DNA from: Bog-473 sp963711065
Lineage (GTDB): Bacteria; Actinomycetota; Acidimicrobiia; Acidimicrobiales; RAAP-2
NCBI GenBank assembly: GCA_963711065.1
Contig: CAVQCO010000007.1
Span: 372,001-436,000 of the forward strand
Direction of reading: 5' to 3'
DNA length: 64,000 bases
The number at the start of each line of letters is the position of its first letter. Positions within the stretch are counted from its first letter, which is position 1. A program made the translations under genes and the position numbers. The notes beneath the pieces are model-generated. The model saw only the letters and a program-made list of their open reading frames with translations, ran no database searches and was not told the DNA's origin. This document shows positions 36,930 through 44,955 of the stretch, piece after piece.

Positions 36930-37616
36930 CTATTCGGTCGGCTTGGGGATCTTCTTCCGGGGCGGTGCTTTCGGCGTGTAGCGCTTGTTCGCAGTCGGCG
37001 GCCTGCGCTCGCTCGTCTGGGCAGGTGACCGGCCGGACGCCCTGGCCGCTTCCTTGCGTTCTCGTCCCCGGGGCCGCGCCGCGGCCTGCTTGGCGATGAC
37101 CTTCGAATTGGTCGTGCCGTACTTGTTGATCCTCCAGGCCCGCAGCATGAGCCACGCGCCGAAGAAGATATAGACGAAGCCGACGACGGTCAGGGACACG
37201 GTGAGGCCGAAGCCGACCAGGAAGAAGTCGAAGCACAGGATGGTCCGCTTCCGTTTCCACAGGGCCCAGAACCCCACGACGCAGAACAGGAGGATGGCGC
37301 CGTACAGCAGGATCGCGTCCGGGCCGACTGTGATGGAGCGCCCTCCACGCTTCGTCACCTTGTGCGCGGCGAGGATGTAGACCGGGATGGCGACGGAGAC
37401 GACCGTCGCCACGGCCAGCGCCCAGAAGGACAACTTCGTCTCGAGCGCGTCGAGGGAACTCATTGCGGCCTTGCGCTGCTCTGGGGGCAGGACCTGTGAG
37501 GGGTCCATCTTGTCCTCGGAACCCCCGGAGCCGGGGGACGGTCCGGAGAAGGCCCCGAGGAGCCGTGCGCTCCAGGTCTGGGGTCTGTTGCTGCCGTTAC
37601 CGGCGGACGACGTCAT
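36930..37616 (-). CDS. Conserved actinobacterial membrane protein
   Basis: A 228-residue protein not assigned to a named family. About residues 60-160 hold four hydrophobic segments (LSFWALAVATVVSVAIPVYI; AILLYGAILLFCVVGFWAL; LCFDFFLVGFGLTVSL; FVYIFFGAWLML). The C-terminus is a long Lys/Arg/Pro-rich cytosolic tail ending KAPPRKKIPKPTE. It converges on the tetR gene with a 6-bp gap and lies just before the tRNA gene. ATG at 37616. Confidence 0.75.
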   Translation of the reverse strand: MTSSAGNGSNRPQTWSARLLGAFSGPSPGSGGSEDKMDPSQVLPPEQRKAAMSSLDALETKLSFWALAVATVVSVAIPVYILAAHKVTKRGGRSITVGPDAILLYGAILLFCVVGFWALWKRKRTILCFDFFLVGFGLTVSLTVVGFVYIFFGAWLMLRAWRINKYGTTNSKVIAKQAAARPRGRERKEAARASGRSPAQTSERRPPTANKRYTPKAPPRKKIPKPTE

Positions 37617-37719
37617 GCCCGACTCAGGGTACCGGTGCCCTGGGACCCCCCCAAATCACCCCGGCGCCGCAGGTGGGCGACGTGGCGCAGGCTACGGTTG
37701 TGGTCCGGCAAATCCCAAA

Positions 37720-37793
37720 GGGCGCTTAGCTCAGCTGGTTAGAGCGCAGCCTTCACACGGCTGAGGTCGTGGGTTCGAGTCCCGCAGCGCCCA
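37720..37793 (+). tRNA. tRNA-Val (CAC)
   Basis: A complete cloverleaf of 74 nt: acceptor GGGCGCT/AGCGCCC, D-arm GCTC/GAGC, anticodon stem CAGCC/GGCTG around the loop TTCACAC giving anticodon CAC (valine, GUG codons), and T-arm GTGGG/CCCGC around TTCGAGT. The gene ends with the discriminator A followed by CC, so the full CCA is not encoded. Its 3' two thirds overlap the integrase gene on the other strand and should be the attachment site of the adjoining element. Confidence 0.97.
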
Positions 37794-39074
37794 CCGTTGT
37801 TCGTCCTGGTCAGACGCGGTGATGGGGACAATGTTCGTGTCCGAGTCTGAAACGTTGTCCGTCCCGTGTCCGTCAGAGAACGAAGGCAGGGTCGCGATCG
37901 CGGCGGCTGGTCTTGCCGCGACAGCTCTCACGACGAGTGCGTCGAGGCGCTCCGCAACGGCCTCATCGGCTTCTGGGAAGAGGTGACCATAGCGGTCGAG
38001 GGTGAAGCTGGCGGAGGTGTGCCCGGCTCGACGAGACACCTCAAGCGGGCTGGCTCCAGTCGCGATCCACAGCGCCACCGCTGTGTGCCTCAGGTCATGG
38101 GGCCGGAGGGGCACCAGCCCTGCCTTGGCGACTGCCGTTCGCCAATATCGCTGTCTCCAGGCGGGGATTCTCAGCGGAGCACCCTCTGGCGCCGTGAAGA
38201 CGAAGGCATCGGGATCGGCAAGGGTGAACTCAGCCAGGTGGTCGTCCAGGGTCCTGACGACCGACCGAGGGAGCGTCACAGACCGGCGTCCGGCTCGGGT
38301 CTTGGGAGGCCCATAGTGCAACGTGCCCGCTACTTCGACGGCGATCTCCGCAATCTCTACTCGTCCCGCCAAGACGTCGACGCGTCCCCGCCGTAGTCCG
38401 GCCAGTTCGCCGACCCGCAACCCCCCGTACGCAGCAAGTAGGACCATGGCCCGATACCTCGGCAAGATCGCCTCGGCGAGGATGTCCACTTCTTCAGGCG
38501 AGAGGAATCGCATTTCCTCGCGTTCGATACGCGGCAACTTCACCGAGTCGCAGGGGTTGGTTCTCAGCTTCCCCGCACGCACAGCAGTGGCCATGATCTT
38601 GCTGAGAGTCTGAGCCGCCTTGACGGCGGTGCTCGGCGCGATTGGACGTACCTTGCGCTTCGGCTGCTCGGCGGTGCTCCACCAAGGAGGAGGACCAGTA
38701 CTGGTTAGCTTCGCAACCCAGGCCTGGACGGCCATGTGCTCAATCTGGCCCAAGGTCAGGTGGCCGAAGGTCGGCAGGATGTAACGATCCACGTATCCGA
38801 AGTCGCGCTCTTTCGTCGATGGCCGAAGATCGACGGTAGTGCTCTTCCACGTTTCCACCCATTCTGAAAAAGGCAGCCGGGACGCCAAAGGGTCGATCCA
38901 TTCATCCTTGGCTAGATCGGCGCCGCTGACGTCGAGCCACTTCTGAGCGTCCACCTGGCGTGTAAAACGGCGCGTTCGTTCTTGGCCATCGGGCGCGGTG
39001 TAGCGCGCCTGCCACGTCGTCACAATCTTCCCTGTGCGCTTGGATCTGTAGGCGCGTTTCTGGATGTGGGCCAT
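37731..39074 (-). CDS. int: Tyrosine recombinase/integrase
   Basis: A phage-type integrase of 447 residues. It has an arm-binding N-terminus (AHIQKRAYRSKRTGK), a SAM-like core-binding domain (about 65-190), and a catalytic domain with the set Arg in GGLRVGEL, His-x-x-Arg in RPHDLRHTA, His in AGHTSASFTL and Tyr in LDRYGHLFP. The coding sequence runs antisense into the tRNA-Val gene, giving the C-terminal RWALRDSNPRPQPCEGCALTS that is partly antisense tRNA. The ATG at 39074 lies 4 bp after the preceding gene; an in-frame start at 39095 would overlap it. Confidence 0.95.
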   Translation of the reverse strand: MAHIQKRAYRSKRTGKIVTTWQARYTAPDGQERTRRFTRQVDAQKWLDVSGADLAKDEWIDPLASRLPFSEWVETWKSTTVDLRPSTKERDFGYVDRYILPTFGHLTLGQIEHMAVQAWVAKLTSTGPPPWWSTAEQPKRKVRPIAPSTAVKAAQTLSKIMATAVRAGKLRTNPCDSVKLPRIEREEMRFLSPEEVDILAEAILPRYRAMVLLAAYGGLRVGELAGLRRGRVDVLAGRVEIAEIAVEVAGTLHYGPPKTRAGRRSVTLPRSVVRTLDDHLAEFTLADPDAFVFTAPEGAPLRIPAWRQRYWRTAVAKAGLVPLRPHDLRHTAVALWIATGASPLEVSRRAGHTSASFTLDRYGHLFPEADEAVAERLDALVVRAVAARPAAAIATLPSFSDGHGTDNVSDSDTNIVPITASDQDEQRWALRDSNPRPQPCEGCALTS

Positions 39075-39078
39075 CGCG

Positions 39079-39720
39079 CTATGAGCCCTTCCCATGTTTG
39101 CCGAGTAGCTTCAGCGCTTCCTTGGTCAACTCTCCACCGGCTCGACCCCGTTGCGACGGCGTCAACAATCCGCGCCCACGGGCCTGGTTCAGGAAGTCCC
39201 GCATGGATGTCGCGCTGTAGTCGTGCCTCTCAGCGAGATCCTTTGTCGGTGTCGAACTGGTACTCAGTAGCTCGACGTATTCGGCCGCCAGACCTGCGTA
39301 GAACACGTCAGGACGTCCCCTCCTGCCGGGTCGGCGATTACGGGCGAACTCCTTCAGGTCGACGTCCAGATCGATGCTGTGTGCCTGCGCGTTGGAAACG
39401 GCGTGGCGGACCATTTCGTACAAACGGTCGAGACGAACGGATCGAATCGCGGAGGTCGTGAGCGTCTCTGGAGGCCACTTCTTCTCATAACTCCAGGGAC
39501 TAAAGCGGAGCCCGACGAGTTGAGGCCCCTGAGAACTGATGAAGAAGGTTGCCACGATCCCGTATTCGGGATTCTCATCAAGCTGTCCCCGGACGATGAT
39601 CCGGTCTTCATCGAGTTGTTCTACGGGGACTTCGCCCTGTTCTTCCATCTGCTCAAACTCGGTGGGGCCGAACCCCGGGCTCTGTTGCACCCGCCGGATC
39701 TTAGAGCCAAGTAGTGACAA
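39079..39720 (-). CDS. Element-encoded protein with C-terminal HTH
   Basis: A 213-residue protein of unknown function seen here directly upstream of the integrase. The N-terminal two thirds are mixed alpha/beta; the last 60 residues (PTKDLAERHDYSATSMRDFLNQARGRGLL) form a helix-turn-helix-like unit, so it may bind the element DNA. The longest frame starts at a TTG inside the operator-like dyad; a GTG at 39690 is an alternative. It is divergent from the AlpA-like gene, the usual layout for an integration/excision switch. Confidence 0.7.
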   Translation of the reverse strand: MSLLGSKIRRVQQSPGFGPTEFEQMEEQGEVPVEQLDEDRIIVRGQLDENPEYGIVATFFISSQGPQLVGLRFSPWSYEKKWPPETLTTSAIRSVRLDRLYEMVRHAVSNAQAHSIDLDVDLKEFARNRRPGRRGRPDVFYAGLAAEYVELLSTSSTPTKDLAERHDYSATSMRDFLNQARGRGLLTPSQRGRAGGELTKEALKLLGKHGKGS

Positions 39721-39750
39721 TAGTCAAGGGCTATGTCATCACTATTGGCT
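39705..39750. promoter_or_regulatory. Dyad operator between divergent integrase operon and excisionase gene
   Basis: AGCCAA at 39705-39710 is the inverse of TTGGCT at 39745-39750, and inside these lie TAGTGACA and TGTCATCACTA segments that form an imperfect inverted repeat. This AT-rich block separates the divergent integrase-side gene and the AlpA-like gene, so it is a good candidate binding site for the element regulator. Confidence 0.5.
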
Positions 39751-39751
39751 T

Positions 39752-39952
39752 ATGATGAACGAAGAAATACTTACTCCAACGGAAGTCTCCGGGCTGCTCA
39801 GGGTCCCCGTTGCCACTCTGTACGCTTGGCGGCACAAAGGGAAAGGACCGCCCGCCGCACAGGTGGGTCGTCACCTGCGCTACCGGCGTCGCGATGTGGA
39901 GGTGTGGCTCACTGAGCTCACCGGACAGGCGGCGATTGGCGGCCAGCAATGA
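39752..39952 (+). CDS. AlpA/excisionase-like HTH DNA-binding protein
   Basis: A 66-residue MerR-like winged helix protein: LTPTEVSGLLRVPVATLYAWRHKGKGP is the HTH and VGRHLRYRRRDVEVWL the wing, the standard pattern of excisionase/AlpA family proteins encoded with actinobacterial tyrosine integrases. It would bend attachment DNA for excision or activate the integrase. Two adjacent ATGs (39752, 39755) are possible. It ends with ATGA overlapping the next frame. Confidence 0.9.
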   Translation: MMNEEILTPTEVSGLLRVPVATLYAWRHKGKGPPAAQVGRHLRYRRRDVEVWLTELTGQAAIGGQQ

Positions 39953-40350
39953 AGCCGGATGCGCGCACAGTGAAGTGGGACCCCATCGCCTTTTGCTGGC
40001 GAGTTCCGGCACACTGCAAAATGTCCTCCTTCAGCGTTGAGGCCTACTACGCGAACGACGAATGGAAGACGAAGTTTCTCGAGCTCGATCGAATGCTGAG
40101 CGAGGCCGACGGCTTCGCCAAACTCTGGATCAATCTCGGGTCAGGAGAGTCTCAGGTCTTCGAAAGCGGGAACGTCGATGACGCCCTTTTTGGTATGCTC
40201 GTCGACTTTTGTTGTCGGTACGGCCACGCGCCTAAGACAGTCCAGCTATTCCCCGTGCTGGAAGCGAATGCTCCGCCTTGTCTAGCCGTAGCTAGCGTCG
40301 AAGCCGCTCACATACAGCTGTACTACTGGATCCTCGTGGCTGAAACATGA
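39949..40350 (+). CDS. Small unknown protein of the integrated element
   Basis: I do not recognise this 133-residue protein. It begins at an ATG overlapping the excisionase stop (ATGA), though the ATG at 40021 (MSSFSVEAYYAND) may be the true start. It is Cys-containing, acidic and without membrane segments; the middle (AKLWINLGSGESQVFESGNVDDALFGML) looks globular. Base composition is lower in GC than the left backbone, as for the next two genes, which fits acquired DNA. Confidence 0.55.
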   Translation: MKPDARTVKWDPIAFCWRVPAHCKMSSFSVEAYYANDEWKTKFLELDRMLSEADGFAKLWINLGSGESQVFESGNVDDALFGMLVDFCCRYGHAPKTVQLFPVLEANAPPCLAVASVEAAHIQLYYWILVAET

Positions 40351-40417
40351 CGATGTCGCGATGCACTAGACGACCGATCCTGCGAGAGCAGAAAACTTCT
40401 CACCCGAGGAGGCCGTT

Positions 40418-40795
40418 GTGAACAGCGAGAGCGTGGATACCGAGGCCTGGCTTCAGTCTGCCTATGAGCTGAATGACCGGCTTACCGAGTGGAATTACTT
40501 GGTATGGATCTGGGTCAGTCCCGATCGGCACACCTATAGGAGTCGGGTAATGACCTTCCAGGACCGAAGCTCAGATGACGCCAGTTTTGAGGAATTGGTG
40601 CACGAAGTGATGATGAACTCTGACTACACGTTGCCTGGTTTCTGGCTGGCGATGGTGCCGGACTCGTTGCTCGATCGGGAAGTACATCCAGGCGGCGAGT
40701 TTCCAACCCTGTACCTCGACAATCTGACCGTAGTGATAGCTGACCAAGATCCATGGGCAGGGTGGGACCTGACGTCATTCAACAATCGGAAGTGA
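40418..40795 (+). CDS. Small unknown protein of the integrated element
   Basis: A 125-residue unrecognised protein. The GTG at 40418 is preceded by an AGGAGG ribosome-binding site, which fixes the start. It is Trp-rich and acidic (WNYLVWIWVSPDRHTYR; LPGFWLAMVPDSLL), with no signal peptide. It lies between two similarly sized unknown genes on the same strand. A cargo role such as toxin/immunity is possible but nothing in the sequence proves it. Confidence 0.6.
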   Translation: MNSESVDTEAWLQSAYELNDRLTEWNYLVWIWVSPDRHTYRSRVMTFQDRSSDDASFEELVHEVMMNSDYTLPGFWLAMVPDSLLDREVHPGGEFPTLYLDNLTVVIADQDPWAGWDLTSFNNRK

Positions 40796-40833
40796 GAAGA
40801 GACGGGGACTAGTAATCCGGTACGCTCCTACGC

Positions 40834-41223
40834 GTGGGTCTCCCACCCGGCCAATACCTCGCCCGACTCTACGGCTGGGATATTGAAAAGGCATCCGGCC
40901 GTCGATTCGCCAAAGTCACGATTGAGCGCGACGAGTCGCCGTTTGCCGAGGTGATCTTCGGCCTGAATGGGGGCGCCTTCGTCCGAATCAAGTCCTTTGT
41001 CGATCCTGGTACAAAGGAAAATGCTGACGAACGGACTATGAGAGCACTGACGATGGTTGTACAGGATCGAATGAGGCGTGCTCTCGAAAGTGCCGAGGTC
41101 CTGCCGGGGTCGTTAGAGATTTCAGAGGACGAAATCGTAACGGCTACTCAATATGCACGAGCCGTAGACGAACTTGAGATTTCTCTAGAGCCCGACTCTG
41201 TCCTGTTCAAGAAGAAGATCTGA
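40834..41223 (+). CDS. Small unknown protein of the integrated element
   Basis: A 129-residue unrecognised soluble protein starting at GTG. The beta-rich first half (YLARLYGWDIEKASGRRFAK; EVIFGLNGGAFVRIKSF) is followed by a helical segment (ERTMRALTMVVQDRMRRALESAE) and an acidic tail. Its 3' end overlaps by 39 bp the tail of the interrupted ASCH gene on the opposite strand. Confidence 0.6.
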   Translation: MGLPPGQYLARLYGWDIEKASGRRFAKVTIERDESPFAEVIFGLNGGAFVRIKSFVDPGTKENADERTMRALTMVVQDRMRRALESAEVLPGSLEISEDEIVTATQYARAVDELEISLEPDSVLFKKKI

Positions 41224-41369
41224 CAACACGGACAACGCTAAGAGGGCTAGTTGCTGGACCCCGTGACCCGCCAAAAGTCCCAGTGCACCTTTGGCGGGAA
41301 CTGGTTGCCTCAGAGGTCGAGGATCGGCGAGCTGCCAATGGAAGTAGCCAGGTACTGCCCATCGACTCC

Positions 41370-41394
41370 TAGTGTCCCGATTCAGAGATTCGTA
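41370..41394 (+). repeat. IS630 left inverted repeat
   Basis: Begins TAGTGTCCCGATTCAGAGA and matches the reverse complement of 42529-42553 at every base; includes the duplicated TA. Confidence 0.92.
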
Positions 41395-41399
41395 GTGAT

Positions 41400-42554
41400 A
41401 TGGGAATTTCACGGCGTCGGGCCCGCGTTATGTCCTTCCATCAGCGACGATGGGAGGCAACCATGGCAGGACGAGGCAGGGTCAAAGCCGAGCTGGTGCT
41501 CACCGAGGACGAGCGGGCGACCCTTGAGCGATGGGCGCGTCGGCCCAAGAGCGCACAGCGTCTGGCCCAGCGCTCGCGCATCGTGCTGGCGTGCGCGTCG
41601 GGAGCATCGAACCTCGAGGTGGCCAAGGAGTTGGGGGTCTCTCCCGCGACCGTCGGTAAGTGGCGCAGCCGCTTCGTGGCCCGGCGCCTCGAGGGCCTCA
41701 ACGACGAGCACCGCTCCGGGGTGCCTCGCTCCATCAGTGACGAGGTGGTCGAAGACGTGATCGTCAAGACCCTCGAAGAGATGCCCAAAGACGCCACCCA
41801 TTGGTCGACCCGCTCGTTGGCCGAGGTCATAGGGATCTCGCCGGCCAGCGTGCAGCGCATCTGGGGTGCCTTCGGTCTCCAGCCCTGGCGCGCCGAGAGT
41901 TTCAAGCTCTCCACCGACCCGCTCTTCATAGAAAAGGTCAAAGACGTGGTCGGGCTCTACCTCGACCCGCCCGAGCACGCCGTCGTCCTCGCCGTCGACG
42001 AGAAGTCCCAGATCCAAGCGCTCAACCGCTTCCAGCCCATCTTGCCCATGCTCCCCGGAACGCCCGAGCGAAGGTCTCACGACTACACCCGTCACGGCAC
42101 CACCTCGCTCTTCGCCGCTCTCTCCACCCTCGACGGCACCGTCATCACCTCCTTGCACAAGCGACACCGGGCCATCGAGTTCAAGAAGTTCCTCGAGCGC
42201 ATCGACAACGAGGTCCCCGCAGACCTCGACGTCCACCTCATCGCCGACAACTACGCCACGCACAAGACCCCAGCCATCAAGCGGTGGCTGGCGCGTCACC
42301 CGAGGTTCCAATTGCACTTCGTACCCACCGGCTCGAGCTGGCTCAACCTTGTCGAGCGGTGGTTCTCTGAGCTGACCACAAAGAAGATCAAGCGCGGCGC
42401 CCACCGCTCAGTCCCTGAGCTCGAACGCGACATCAAGGACTGGGTCAAGACCTGGAACGAGAACCCGCGCCCCTACGTCTGGGTCAAGACCGCGGACCAG
42501 ATCCTGGCGTCCCTTGCCAGGTATTGCATACGAATCTCTGAATCGGGACACTAG
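41400..42554 (+). CDS. IS630 family transposase
   Basis: A DDE transposase of up to 384 residues. An N-terminal HTH (LAKELGVSPATVGKWRSRF type, near 80-100) is followed by a second winged HTH and the catalytic core: first Asp in LAVDEKSQIQALN, second in LIADNYATHK, and Glu in SSWLNLVERWFSELT. All three are present, so it should be active. The stop codon lies in the right inverted repeat and flanking base. Frame opens at 41400; the ATG at 41463 (AGRGRVKAELVL) is a likely alternative. Confidence 0.93.
   Translation: MGISRRRARVMSFHQRRWEATMAGRGRVKAELVLTEDERATLERWARRPKSAQRLAQRSRIVLACASGASNLEVAKELGVSPATVGKWRSRFVARRLEGLNDEHRSGVPRSISDEVVEDVIVKTLEEMPKDATHWSTRSLAEVIGISPASVQRIWGAFGLQPWRAESFKLSTDPLFIEKVKDVVGLYLDPPEHAVVLAVDEKSQIQALNRFQPILPMLPGTPERRSHDYTRHGTTSLFAALSTLDGTVITSLHKRHRAIEFKKFLERIDNEVPADLDVHLIADNYATHKTPAIKRWLARHPRFQLHFVPTGSSWLNLVERWFSELTTKKIKRGAHRSVPELERDIKDWVKTWNENPRPYVWVKTADQILASLARYCIRISESGH
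42529..42553 (-). repeat. IS630 right inverted repeat
   Basis: Ends ...GAATCGGGACACTA and is the perfect inverse of 41370-41394; includes the second TA copy. Confidence 0.92.
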
Positions 42555-42900
42555 CATCTTCGACGCAACCGGTGACTTGCACCGATCCAAGGACTGCACC
42601 TCTGGGCAGGTCGTCTGGATCCTTGAGAAGATGCCCATACTCGTCCAGGGCTTCAGGCATAGTCGCCAGTCCGGCGTGGATCACCAGCAGGCCCCGGTGC
42701 CTTGTTCGCCGTGATCGGTTCTCGATGTTCTTGTGGTCTTCAATGATCAAACTGGCCCAGGGTTGACGAATGGTGAGGGCACGCGTCCCTGGGGGTATCC
42801 GCCGTGGCAACCGATTAGGCATCTCTTAGCTCCTCTTCATCGTCGAAGATGGTCGATCCAGTCCAACCGATCGAGTCCGAGATCCGCCACACTCTCACCC

Positions 42901-43281
42901 ATGCAGCAACGAACCATGCACAATGGGGGAAACATTCGCCAGTGGGGGCCAGCTACGTCCCAGGAAGAAGCCGCTCGCCGGGCCTCAGGGCGACGCCGCT
43001 ACAACGCTCGTCGACAGGTCAAGGCCACCATTCGCCGCGGGAAGATCATCAAGATCTGGGAGGAGTTGTCTCCTGGCGGTTGGTTGATCACCTCCAGGGG
43101 GAGTCAGACCCAGCTCGCCGAGATGCTCGGAGTGAGCCGATCAACGATCTGCAGGGATCTGAAGGTCATCTGGGCGAGGAACAGGGTGGTCCCTTGCCCG
43201 ACGTGCGAGTCGCCATTACGAATGGATCGGATAGAGGAGCTGCAGAGCCAGCGAAGAGTGAAGATCACCTATCGCCAATGA
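42901..43281 (+). CDS. Small HTH protein, divergent from the ASCH gene
   Basis: A 126-residue basic protein with a DeoR-like HTH (SQTQLAEMLGVSRSTICRDL) and a preceding Arg/Lys-rich stretch. A late CPTC pair is visible. It resembles small replication/regulation proteins carried on actinobacterial integrative elements, but I cannot name it. The ATG at 42901 has no convincing ribosome-binding site. The stop overlaps the next frame (ATGA). Confidence 0.6.
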   Translation: MQQRTMHNGGNIRQWGPATSQEEAARRASGRRRYNARRQVKATIRRGKIIKIWEELSPGGWLITSRGSQTQLAEMLGVSRSTICRDLKVIWARNRVVPCPTCESPLRMDRIEELQSQRRVKITYRQ

Positions 43282-43486
43282 CGCCGTCGGACGATCCTCC
43301 TTTACCCTCCGAAGTGGCCGAGGCGGCTGTCGCACCCGTCGCCTGCTCGCCGCGATTGACGCTGGGGAGATTGATGCCGACGATCCCAAAGCCCGAGCCG
43401 TCCGTCGTCAACTGGAGGGGGCCGCGGCGGCGTGGGATGAGGTGTCGCGAGTAGGTGAGGGGGAGCCGAAGAAGGGAACGCGATGA
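43278..43486 (+). pseudogene. Small gene with an apparent frameshift
   Basis: The ATG at 43278 overlaps the upstream stop and opens MTPSDDPPLPSEVAEAAVA. About 60 nt in, the protein-like signal moves to another frame (RRLLAAIDAGEIDADDPKA, then an Ala/Glu-rich helix) that ends at 43486. The joined product would be about 68 residues. No function is recognised. The break may be a real decay event or a base error. Confidence 0.4.
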
Positions 43487-43657
43487 CCCGTGGACCCCTG
43501 CCCCCTACCGCAGGCACCATGGGGGCACCCTCGTGAGACGGGTGAGTGCCGAGCCGATCACGCCGTTCGGGCACCAAGACCAGCAGGTGCAAGATCTCCT
43601 CGGTGGTGTGCAAGTGCCCCAGCCTTTCATTGGTCTCCGATGTCGCACGTTGAAGCG

Positions 43658-44314
43658 TCATTCGGTGCACGCGGCCGCCGCCAGTCGGCCAGGGTCTCGG
43701 GTCAAGCTCTCTAAGACCAGACATGCTTTGTTCTTCTGGTTCGTGACCACCATGACCTGTTGTTGGCTGGCAAGAAGCGATACAAACAGGCTCACACTCT
43801 TGTGAGCTTCAGAGCGGTCGTCAGTTACCTCGGCGTGATACTGGGTCATCCATTTGTTCGCCTCGTTGTGCTGTTGGATCGCGAAGAAGCTCGCTGCGAT
43901 TAGGAACACAAGGAGCAGGCACATCGTGGTGATTAACCACCAAGGCCGACGCCCGACCGAGTCCAACGGCCCCTGCTGGCTGGCAACCGCTGTGGGTTGC
44001 CGTGAAGGTGCATCCTGCGTTGAGTCGACATCTGCGGGGGCGGTGTATCGGGTGACTAGGGCTCGTTGAGTGTGAGCTGGCCGCGCCTTGGGGATGGTGA
44101 CCTCCGAAGGGCCGGACGTCGACGATGGTTGTGTGATTCTGCGCGCGATGACCCTTGGATCGCCTTGATGAGTCGCCGCGGACTCGACACGGTCTTCATC
44201 GGTGGACTCGATCCCGCCGTCCCGAACATGATCGGTTGGGATGCCGCTGGCGCGGAAGTATCTCTCCTGATGGCGTCCGGTAGGGTCAGGCCGCCAGCCC
44301 GACTGGTCGTCCAT
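43658..44314 (-). CDS. DUF2510 membrane protein
   Basis: A 218-residue protein with an N-terminal DUF2510 motif (SGWRPDPTGRHQERYF), a disordered Thr/Pro/Ser-rich stretch, one transmembrane helix (WWLITTMCLLLVFLIAASFF, about residues 125-145) and an extracytoplasmic helical tail. The ATG at 44314 follows GGGAGG by 5 nt; the GTG at 44320 sits directly on that site and is less likely. DUF2510 is a short module on many actinobacterial membrane proteins; its role is not defined. Confidence 0.75.
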   Translation of the reverse strand: MDDQSGWRPDPTGRHQERYFRASGIPTDHVRDGGIESTDEDRVESAATHQGDPRVIARRITQPSSTSGPSEVTIPKARPAHTQRALVTRYTAPADVDSTQDAPSRQPTAVASQQGPLDSVGRRPWWLITTMCLLLVFLIAASFFAIQQHNEANKWMTQYHAEVTDDRSEAHKSVSLFVSLLASQQQVMVVTNQKNKACLVLESLTRDPGRLAAAACTE

Positions 44315-44487
44315 GCTCACCTCCCTATGTGTGGTGCCGCGTCAGACTATGAGGCCAGCTAGGGCATGCCGCACGAGGAGGCCGCGGGCGGCAGGGACGG
44401 GGTGGCAGAGCGAGCGGGTATCCCCGTTCGCGACAGGGGGGGCGCCCCGTCCTCAAGCAGGCACAACTGGGCTAGGAGGCCCAGCCT

Positions 44488-44955
44488 CTACGCGGCCGAC
44501 TTCTTGGATCGGGGGCGGAGCAGAAAGAGGACCCAGGCGAAGATCATGTTGGGAAGCTCGTACATAGCCAGACCGACCTGGTTGTACTTGCCGGGGGCGA
44601 TCTTGGTGCTGAACGACAGGTAGGAATCGTCTCCTTCTGCGACCATTCCGCCGAGGCGGCAGAGGGATAGCCCGCTCAGCGCGAGGACGAAGAAGCCGAG
44701 GGCCGAGTCGCGGTGCTTCTCTTGCGTGGCCCCCACGAGAGCGGCGGTCCCGATGGCCATTTGGAGGCCGCCGTACATGGCTCGGACCTCGGTGCGGGCG
44801 ACGGGGCTCGACAGGTCGTACACGTCCATTCCGGGGATGACGTCACCGGACCACGACTGGGGTTTGATGAGGTTGAGCAGACCCCAGGGGAGCCAGAACA
44901 GGGAGTTCGCGAGCAGGAATGTCTGGGTGAGCCTGCCGTGTCGTGCCGCGTTCAT
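44488..44955 (-). CDS. DUF4345 family membrane protein
   Basis: A 155-residue protein with four predicted transmembrane helices. The segment VARTEVRAMYGGLQMAIGTAAL is the DUF4345 signature region as I recall it. Its ATG overlaps the stop of the tetR gene (ATGA), so the two form an operon. Family function is not known. Confidence 0.82.
   Translation of the reverse strand: MNAARHGRLTQTFLLANSLFWLPWGLLNLIKPQSWSGDVIPGMDVYDLSSPVARTEVRAMYGGLQMAIGTAALVGATQEKHRDSALGFFVLALSGLSLCRLGGMVAEGDDSYLSFSTKIAPGKYNQVGLAMYELPNMIFAWVLFLLRPRSKKSAA

Larger units (their letters stand above)
41370..42553 (+). mobile_element. IS630-family insertion sequence with TA duplication
   Basis: The element is bounded by TA at 41370-41371 and 42552-42553, the IS630 target duplication. 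Its ends are perfect inverted repeats (TAGTGTCCCGATTCAGAGA plus TTCGTA, 25 nt including the TA). The internal element is 1180 bp and carries one transposase gene. It is inserted in an ASCH-domain gene inside the tRNA-Val element. Confidence 0.92.
41185..42822 (-). pseudogene. ASCH-domain protein gene interrupted by IS630
   Basis: The 5' part (42822-42552) encodes RALTIRQPWASLIIEDHKN...GSVQVTGCVEDA, an ASCH-domain N-terminus; the 3' part (41369-41185) encodes SRWAVPGYFHWQLADPRPL and on to a TAG. Removing the IS and one TA copy joins them exactly in frame: 271 plus 185 nt makes 456 nt, a 151-residue protein. ASCH domains are PUA-like RNA- or nucleic acid-binding folds. The disruption is therefore recent and the host copy is inactive unless the IS excises precisely. 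Confidence 0.85.

Noticed and set aside
43532..43805. Plus-strand reading frame of about 90 residues starting at GTG
   Set aside because: Its second half is antisense to the DUF2510 gene, and the composition is not protein-like.
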